From JBLNBQ01 sp050260095 (GTDB taxonomy: Bacteria; Bacillota; UBA5301; DYFA01), in assembly GCA_050260095.1 (NCBI GenBank), contig JBLNBQ010000180.1:1-62895 (forward strand): DNA of 62,895 nucleotides, written 5' to 3'. The position numbers and the translations under genes were made by a program. The notes under the pieces are model-generated. The model was given only the letters and a program-made list of their open reading frames with translations. It was not told the origin of the DNA and did no database searches. Below, piece after piece: positions 57,830 to 62,895 of this stretch; positions within the stretch are counted from its first letter, which is position 1; every line of letters begins with the position of its first letter.

Positions 57830-58945
57830 CTACTTCAGGTTGTCGGGGTTGAGCCCCGCCAGTTCGGGCACGACGAAGAGACCGTCCTTCCTGATGAGGC
57901 GCCCGTCGAACCAGATTTCGCCCCCGCCGTAGTCGGGCCGTTGGATGAGGACGAGATCCCAGTGGACCGCCGACTTGTTGCCGTTGAAGGCGTCGTCATA
58001 GGAGGAGCCCGGGGTGAAATGGATGCTGCCGGCGATCTTCTCGTCGAAGAGGGTCTCGTTCATGGGATACAGGACGTAGGGGTTGACCCCGATCGCGAAC
58101 TCGCCGACGTAGCGGGCGCCCTCGTCGGTGTCGAAGATGGCGTTTATGGCCTGGTCGTCGTTGGCGGTCGCCTCGACGATCTTCCCGTCCCGGAAGGTCA
58201 GTTTGACGTTGTCGAACCGGGTCCCCTGGTAGGTGCTCTGGGTGTTGTAGGCGATGGTCCCGTTCACCGAGTCTTTGACCGGGGCCGTGTAGACCTCCCC
58301 GTCGGGCAGGTTGAGCTTGCCGTCGCACTTGATCGCGGGAATGCCCTTGATCGAGAAGGAGAGGTCGGTCCCCGGCCCCACCAGGCGGACCTGGTCGGTG
58401 CGCTGCATGAGATCGACCAGGGCGTCCATCGCTGCCGACATCTTGGAGTAGTCGAGGTTGCAAACTTTGAAATAGAGTTCCTCGAAGGCGGCGGTGCTCA
58501 TCCCGGCCTGCTGGGCCATGGACGGAGTCGGGTACCGCAGCACGACCCACCTCGTCTTCGGCACCCGGATCTCGCTGTGCACCGGGCGCCAGAAGTGCCT
58601 GGCGTAGATGGCCTGCTTCTCCTGGGGTACATCGGCAAGCTCGGCGCTATTCTCGGAGGCGCGCAGGCCGACGTAGGCCTGCATCTCCTTCATCCTGGCC
58701 GCCTCCCAGGCGGCCATCGCGTCGTACTGCGCCTCCGTGGCCCCCAGCAAGAGTTCCCGGTTGAGTTGCGGGCGCTTCAAGGTGAGGAAAGGCACTCCCC
58801 CGACCTCGTACGCCCGGCGGACCAGCGCCGCGGCCAGATCGTCGCCCGGGCCGATGCACTCGATCAGGATCTTCTCGCCAGCCTTGAGTTCGGTCGAATA
58901 ATCGATAATGGTCTTCGCCAGCTGGGTTAGGCGTGGATCGATCAT
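57830..58945 (-). CDS. M29-family aminopeptidase
   Basis: The 371-residue protein matches the thermophilic aminopeptidase family M29 (AmpS/aminopeptidase T): LKAGEKILIECIG near the N-terminus, and in the C-terminal half FNDVKLTF-like segments with metal ligands in GEFAIGVNPYV (Glu), MNETLFDEKIAGSIHFTPGSSY (Glu, His) and KSAVHWDLV (His-x-Asp). It is a cobalt- or zinc-dependent cytoplasmic exopeptidase. It starts with ATG at 58945, 31 bases after the deacetylase stop on the same strand. Confidence 0.9.
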   Translation of the reverse strand: MIDPRLTQLAKTIIDYSTELKAGEKILIECIGPGDDLAAALVRRAYEVGGVPFLTLKRPQLNRELLLGATEAQYDAMAAWEAARMKEMQAYVGLRASENSAELADVPQEKQAIYARHFWRPVHSEIRVPKTRWVVLRYPTPSMAQQAGMSTAAFEELYFKVCNLDYSKMSAAMDALVDLMQRTDQVRLVGPGTDLSFSIKGIPAIKCDGKLNLPDGEVYTAPVKDSVNGTIAYNTQSTYQGTRFDNVKLTFRDGKIVEATANDDQAINAIFDTDEGARYVGEFAIGVNPYVLYPMNETLFDEKIAGSIHFTPGSSYDDAFNGNKSAVHWDLVLIQRPDYGGGEIWFDGRLIRKDGLFVVPELAGLNPDNLK

Positions 58946-58976
58946 CCCTCATCCTCCATCTCTCACATAGCTTGAC

Positions 58977-59948
58977 CTATTTGCCGCCGTTGCTCCCCGG
59001 AGCGGCGGGCGCCGCGCCCGGCGGGTGGCCGGTCTCAGGCGGCCGGGTCCCCGAACCGAAGCCGAACCCCAGGAGAATCTTCTCGAACTCCGGCCCGGTG
59101 ACCTCCGGCGTCCCGACGTTCACCCGCGGGATCTGCAAGGGGTCGGTGGCGCGCGTCACCACGCCCGGGCGGGTGGTGACGATGAACCGGTACCCCTCCA
59201 CCCTGGCGAGGCGCAGGGACCAGGCGTCGTAGCGCCCGTAGGGGAAGGCGAAGAAGGGCGAGACGAAGCCGAGGTGCTCCTCGAAGAGCCAGTCGGCCTC
59301 CGCGAAGTCGCCCAGCACGCGGGCTTCGTACTCTTCCACGGTCTCGGGCCTTCCGGGACCGGGGAGAAACGCCCGGGAGACGAGGGCGGCGCCGCTCTTC
59401 CCCCCGCCCAGGTCGACGAAGTTATGCTGGTCGTAAGTGTGCGGGGCCACGGTCACCAGCCCCGAGTCGGCCATCTCCTTGAGCTGCCCCCAGGTCACGT
59501 GCGGGAGCCCTTGGGAAGTGGTCTCGGGATGCTCCGTCGGGCGGGCGATGACGAAGAACGCGGCGGGCAGCCGCAAGGCCTGGAGTTCCGGGTAGACGTA
59601 CCGGTAGAAGGACTCATAGCCATCGTCGAACGTGATGACCACCGACTCCGGTGGGAGGTCGCGCCTTCCTTCGAGGAACTCGGCGAGCTGCGGCAGGGAG
59701 ATGACCGGCAGCCCGAGCCGCCGGATGATCTGCAAGTGCTCCCGAAAGAGTTCGGGCGTGATGGTGCCGTGGCTGGTGGGGTGGTCGCTCAGGTGGTGGT
59801 AGAGGAGGACCAGGACCCGGGGCTCCGGGGAACCGTTCGCCTGGACCGGCGTGACGAGAACCGAACCGAGGCAGGCGAGGAGAACGAGCGAGAGCATAAG
59901 GCGCACCTTCAGCGAAATACACCCCCTGGCTTCTACCGGCATATTCAT
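58977..59948 (-). CDS. Polysaccharide deacetylase (CE4), secreted
   Basis: The 323-residue protein has a signal peptide (VRLMLSLVLLACLGSVLVTPVQA). The CE4 domain shows VLVLLYHHLSDHP, VVITFDDGYESFYRYVYP, VAPHTYDQHNF (in place of the usual HTxxH, with two His) and FFAFPYGRYDAWSL. It is of the type found in PgaB-like and spore-former deacetylases. The ATG at 59948 has AAGGAGGG upstream. It is separated from the SleB-LysM gene by a strong terminator at 59990. Confidence 0.86.
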   Translation of the reverse strand: MNMPVEARGCISLKVRLMLSLVLLACLGSVLVTPVQANGSPEPRVLVLLYHHLSDHPTSHGTITPELFREHLQIIRRLGLPVISLPQLAEFLEGRRDLPPESVVITFDDGYESFYRYVYPELQALRLPAAFFVIARPTEHPETTSQGLPHVTWGQLKEMADSGLVTVAPHTYDQHNFVDLGGGKSGAALVSRAFLPGPGRPETVEEYEARVLGDFAEADWLFEEHLGFVSPFFAFPYGRYDAWSLRLARVEGYRFIVTTRPGVVTRATDPLQIPRVNVGTPEVTGPEFEKILLGFGFGSGTRPPETGHPPGAAPAAPGSNGGK

Positions 59949-59989
59949 TGGCGCGCCCTCCTTATCCTGCCAAGCCGGTGGCCGGGAAG

Positions 59990-60035
59990 AAAAGGGGCGG
60001 GCCACCCGGGTGGGTGCCCGCCCCTTTTCTTTTTC
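59990..60035. terminator. Strong bidirectional terminator
   Basis: A 13-bp stem (AAAAGGGGCGGGC and its complement) is followed on the plus strand by TTTTCTTTTT and on the minus strand by TTTTC. On the minus strand it ends the SleB-LysM transcript. Confidence 0.85.
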
Positions 60036-60048
60036 CGAGGTGAGACGC

Positions 60049-61065
60049 TTAGGACCGGAAGAAAACGTGCCCGCCGATGACGGTGGTGACCAGCTGCTGC
60101 GTCACCCAGGTATTCTCCGTCCCGGCCGGATTGTAGAAGCCGTTGGCGCCGTTCGAGGGGTCTGCGCCGTTCAGAGCGTCATTCACGGCGGAGTAGGCGG
60201 ACGCCACGGCCGGGTTGTTGATGGTCCCGTTCTCCACGGGGCTGTACTGGTAGTAGTAGGTGTCGAACACCTGATAGATGATGCCGCTCAGGGTCGACGG
60301 GAACCGCGGGTCGGTCATGCGCCGCAGGACGGTGGCGGCGACGGCGACCTGTCCGGCATAAGGTTCGCCCTGGGCTTCGGCCGAAACCAGGCGGGCCAGC
60401 AGTTCATAGTCGGACTTGGTCACGATGTACTTGCTGCCCCAAACCGAGTTGCCGCCGCCGGCGCCGGGCTCCACGAACGCCGAACCGCCGGAAGCGGTCG
60501 ACGACCCGCCGGACGTCCCCGGAACGGAGATGGTCTGGCCCGGATACAGTTCGTTGGTCCACAGACCGTTGGCCTGGCGCAAGGCGTCCACCGTGGTCCC
60601 GACCCGCTGGGCGATGGTGAACAGGCTGTCGCCTGGCTCGACGGTGTAGCTCCGGCGGGCGCCGCTCCCCGCCGTCCCCGCCGGCAGGCTCAGGGTCTGG
60701 CCCGGATACAGGTCGTTCGTCCAGAGGCCGTTGGCCTGCCGGAGGGCGTCGACCGTGGTGCCCACCCGCTGGGCGATGGTGAAGAGACTGTCGCCCGGCT
60801 GGACGGTGTATCCGGCACCGCGGCCGGTGGAACGGCCGCTGCCCGGCACCACCAGGCTCTGGCCAGGGTAGAGCGAGTCGGTCCAGATGCCGTTGGCCTG
60901 CCGGAGGGTGTCCACCGACACGCCTCTGCGCTGGGCGATCAGGTAGAGCGTATCGCCTGGCCGGACGGTATAGCTGGCGGCGCCCACTGCGCCCGGGACC
61001 AGAAGCGAAGCCAACACGCTGCTGAGGACGGCCCGAGAGAGAACATTCTGTTTGCGGTCGCGCAA
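60049..61065 (-). CDS. LysM-repeat SleB-type cell-wall hydrolase
   Basis: The 338-residue exported protein has a signal peptide (SRAVLSSVLASLLVPGAVGA), three LysM peptidoglycan-binding repeats (about 31-75, 86-130 and 139-183) and a Ser/Gly linker. A SleB/CwlJ catalytic domain follows (about 215-338), with ARLVSAEAQGEPYAGQVAVAATVLRR containing the catalytic Glu. Repeats 2 and 3 are almost identical (DSLFTIAQRVGTTVDALRQ in both), suggesting recent duplication. It may act on cortex or vegetative wall. The TTG start is 8 bases after AAGGAGG. Confidence 0.92.
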   Translation of the reverse strand: MRDRKQNVLSRAVLSSVLASLLVPGAVGAASYTVRPGDTLYLIAQRRGVSVDTLRQANGIWTDSLYPGQSLVVPGSGRSTGRGAGYTVQPGDSLFTIAQRVGTTVDALRQANGLWTNDLYPGQTLSLPAGTAGSGARRSYTVEPGDSLFTIAQRVGTTVDALRQANGLWTNELYPGQTISVPGTSGGSSTASGGSAFVEPGAGGGNSVWGSKYIVTKSDYELLARLVSAEAQGEPYAGQVAVAATVLRRMTDPRFPSTLSGIIYQVFDTYYYQYSPVENGTINNPAVASAYSAVNDALNGADPSNGANGFYNPAGTENTWVTQQLVTTVIGGHVFFRS

Positions 61066-61089
61066 AAGGTTGCCTCCTTCTTGAGTGAT

Positions 61090-61169
61090 GGTTTACCGGC
61101 CTTGGGAGGAGTTCCGTCGTCTGGACCCCTCCACCTCGGATGGGGAAGACTTAGACATTACGGTAAACC
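61090..61169. repeat. Widely spaced inverted repeat upstream of the SleB-LysM gene
   Basis: GGTTTACCG (61090-61098) and CGGTAAACC (61161-61169) are perfect complements 62 bases apart, in the divergent region between the SleB-LysM and PilZ genes. They could base-pair to close an RNA domain in the hydrolase leader or be paired protein-binding sites. No known riboswitch consensus was matched. Confidence 0.45.
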
Positions 61170-61303
61170 AACCCTGCCGCCAGTTGCTGCCACCACAATT
61201 GCCGGATTCGGGCGAAGCAGGAAAATGATGGGTAAGGGGGAATTGTGCATCAGTCAAGCCTGTGGGCCCGGCGCTGGTCCGGGACATTAGAAGGGGGATC
61301 GCC

Positions 61304-61942
61304 ATGAAGTCGCTCGTCGGACGAGCCGTGATGGTGTGCCTGTCGGAAGAGAACCCTCCGGTCCGCCTGGAGGGCAGGGTGAGCGATCAGCGCGAGGCGC
61401 TTCTGGAGGTGCGCCTGGCCCGCCGGGAGATGGCGAGCCTCCGGTCCGTCCTCCGGCGCACGATCCGGTTGGAGCTCGAGTACGTCGAGGGCCGGGAGGT
61501 CTACGCCATCCCCTGCAACCTCGAGACGTACGGCACGGCCTTCCCGCCGGCCCTGATCGCCCGTCCCACCGGCGCGCCGCGGCTGATCTCCCGGCGCCGG
61601 CACGAGCGGTTCGCCACCAACCTCCCGCTGCGGGTGGTGGTGGATGAGGCAGATGGGACGACGGCGCCCGAGAAGTGGGCCGAGGGGCGGCTGGTCAACC
61701 TCAGCCAAGGCGGGGCCGCCATCAGTCTTCCCGGCCTCCTGCACCGAGGGACCACCGTCACGCTGCAGTTCGTGGCCCGGGAGATGGTGCGCCCGCGAGG
61801 GAAGATCATCCGCGTCGAAGAGGGCGACGGCTGCAAGCTCTTCGGCGTCGAGTTCCTGACCCTGAGCACGCACGACCAGACCTGCCTGAGCAATTACCTC
61901 AGTTCTCTGGGCACCTCGGAGGCTGCCGCGGCGCGCGACTAG
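61304..61942 (+). CDS. PilZ-domain cyclic di-GMP receptor (YcgR-like)
   Basis: The 212-residue protein has an N-terminal YcgR-N-like beta domain (about 1-95) and a C-terminal PilZ domain (about 95-205). The ligand motifs are RRRHERF (RxxxR type) and NLSQGGAAI (D/NxSxxG), so cyclic di-GMP binding is expected. Such proteins slow the flagellar motor or regulate exopolysaccharide. The ATG at 61304 has GAAGGGGG upstream. It is divergent from the SleB-LysM gene, and its stop overlaps the MFS gene end by 4 bases. Confidence 0.9.
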   Translation: MKSLVGRAVMVCLSEENPPVRLEGRVSDQREALLEVRLARREMASLRSVLRRTIRLELEYVEGREVYAIPCNLETYGTAFPPALIARPTGAPRLISRRRHERFATNLPLRVVVDEADGTTAPEKWAEGRLVNLSQGGAAISLPGLLHRGTTVTLQFVAREMVRPRGKIIRVEEGDGCKLFGVEFLTLSTHDQTCLSNYLSSLGTSEAAAARD

Positions 61943-62895
61943 CGCGCCGCCGGCCCCTGCTCCCGCCGGGGATCCCTGAGATAGGCGACCAAGGCGGCGC
62001 CGCTCGCGGCCACGCCGATCACCCCGGCCGCGGCGATCGAGACCGGCGCGCCGCAGCGTCCGGCGAGACCGCCGGCGAAGACGGCGCCGATGGGAGAAAC
62101 CCCGTTCAGCAGCAGCGCATAAAGGCTCACCACCCGTCCCCGCAATTCGTCAGGGACGCTCAACTGGATGGTCGAATTCACCGAATTGACGAAGGTGATC
62201 ATCGCCCATCCCATCAGGGCGAGGACCGCCGCGGCCAGCACGTAGCCTTTGACCCCCGCCAGAAGCAACTGGAACAGCCCGAGGCCGGCGCCGGCCAACA
62301 GGAGCAACCGTTGGTCGGGGCCCCGCCGTGCCCGCCCGGCGAGCGAGAGCGAGCCCACCAGCGCGCCCATCCCCAGGGCTGACATGAGAAACCCGTAGCC
62401 GCGGGCCGACTCGTGCAAGACGCTGCGGGCGTACACCGGCACCAGCACGTTGAAGTTCATCGCGAAGGCCGAAAGGATGCCGAGCAGGAGGAGCGGCCCG
62501 GCCACCGCACGCTCCCGGGCGACATAGGCCAGCCCCTCTTTGAGATGCGCCAGCAGCCGGTTGTCCCCGCGGGCTGCCGCCGGCGGCTGAGCGGGAATGA
62601 GCCAAAGCCCCCAGATGACCGCGAGGAAGCTGACGGCGTTAAGGTAGAAGGCGGCCCCCGCCCCCCACGTTCCCATCACCAGCCCGGCCAGGGCAGGACC
62701 GACGATGCGGGCCGCGTTGAAGATCGAGGAGTTGAGCGCGATGGCGTTCATCAGGTCGTCGCGCCCCCCCACCAGTTCGACAACGTACGCCTGCCGCACC
62801 GGCATGTCGAAGGCGTTGACCAACCCCAAGCCGAGGGCGAGCAGGACCACGTGCCAATACCGCACCAGGCCGGTGGAGACCAGGATGGCGAGGGC
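61939..62895 (-). CDS. MFS transporter, MFS_3/EntS-like (partial, runs off right edge)
   Basis: The visible 318 or so residues are the C-terminal part of a major facilitator with about eight to nine helices. It has NAFDMPVRQAYVVELVGG, typical of the MFS_3 (enterobactin-exporter-like) family, then NAIALNSSIFNAARIVGPALAG and VPDELRGRVVSLYALLLNG. The frame continues beyond 62895, so the start is outside the window. It is probably an exporter of a small molecule or siderophore-like compound; the substrate is unknown. Confidence 0.87.
   Translation of the reverse strand, partial: ALAILVSTGLVRYWHVVLLALGLGLVNAFDMPVRQAYVVELVGGRDDLMNAIALNSSIFNAARIVGPALAGLVMGTWGAGAAFYLNAVSFLAVIWGLWLIPAQPPAAARGDNRLLAHLKEGLAYVARERAVAGPLLLLGILSAFAMNFNVLVPVYARSVLHESARGYGFLMSALGMGALVGSLSLAGRARRGPDQRLLLLAGAGLGLFQLLLAGVKGYVLAAAVLALMGWAMITFVNSVNSTIQLSVPDELRGRVVSLYALLLNGVSPIGAVFAGGLAGRCGAPVSIAAAGVIGVAASGAALVAYLRDPRREQGPAAR

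Noticed and set aside
61066..61303. Cyclic di-AMP or cyclic di-GMP riboswitch upstream of the SleB-LysM or PilZ genes
   Set aside because: The position would be typical, but the conserved blocks of the ydaO and GEMM classes could not be found on either strand.
1..62895. tRNA, rRNA, insertion sequences, prophage or integrase genes
   Set aside because: No cloverleaf, ribosomal RNA signature, transposase motif or terminal repeats were seen in reading both strands.

Overview
The window is GC-rich DNA (about two thirds G+C) with densely packed genes, frequent GTG and TTG starts and strong AGGAGG-type ribosome binding sites. Sporulation and germination genes place it in a spore-forming member of the Bacillota (Firmicutes): an alpha/beta small acid-soluble spore protein (30333), a sleB-ypeB germination pair (20761-18902), a second SleB-type hydrolase with LysM repeats (60049) and Rex (3262). 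Two genes encode secreted proteins that look like outer-membrane beta-barrels ending in phenylalanine (25276 and 54090). That suggests a diderm (two-membrane) lineage. A high-GC group such as the Limnochordia would fit, but this is inference. No rRNA, tRNA, CRISPR array, transposon or phage gene was seen.

Layout. (1) 1-3903: Rex, then a split 'archaeal-type' glutamate synthase operon behind a structured leader ending in an intrinsic terminator. (2) 4026-18764: mixed functions, including an EamA exporter, a membrane phosphodiesterase, BioY, a B12/radical-SAM enzyme next to a LuxE-like protein with Cys/His repeats, a nitroreductase, a GAF-GGDEF protein, carbohydrate-active enzymes and OsmC. (3) 18902-21106: germination genes and a DUF1540 protein. 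(4) 21241-30085: the most striking region. On the minus strand it runs NHL beta-propeller, tetraheme cytochrome, nine-heme lipoprotein cytochrome, 650-residue beta-barrel, five-heme, eight-heme and twelve-heme cytochromes, then rubrerythrin. Together they carry 38 predicted haem sites, three of them CxxxCH. This reads as a porin-cytochrome conduit for electron transfer across an outer membrane. (5) 30333-33695: spore protein, NadE, a cyclophilin-like protein, a deacetylase and a TIM-barrel isomerase. (6) 33828-53980: a large catabolic region with a branched-chain-type ABC transporter, two paralogous GntR/substrate-binding-protein pairs, a split transketolase, hydroxyacid and alcohol dehydrogenases, a short-chain dehydrogenase (SDR) and a complete acetoin/pyruvate-type 2-oxoacid dehydrogenase (E1 alpha, E1 beta, E2, E3) with a lipoate-ligase-like gene. 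(7) 54090-62895: an inactive-looking M48 peptidase fused to a beta-barrel, PdxA, a thioredoxin-reductase-like protein, an M29 aminopeptidase, a deacetylase, LysM-SleB, a PilZ protein and a truncated MFS exporter.

How it fits together. The cytochrome and porin genes would pass electrons from the periplasm to an external acceptor, with rubrerythrin dealing with peroxide. The catabolic region would take up an unidentified small polar substrate, oxidise it with several dehydrogenases and feed it into transketolase and acyl-CoA-forming steps, producing NADH. Rex next to the glutamate synthase genes suggests redox-linked nitrogen assimilation. All functions are read from sequence motifs and gene context only.
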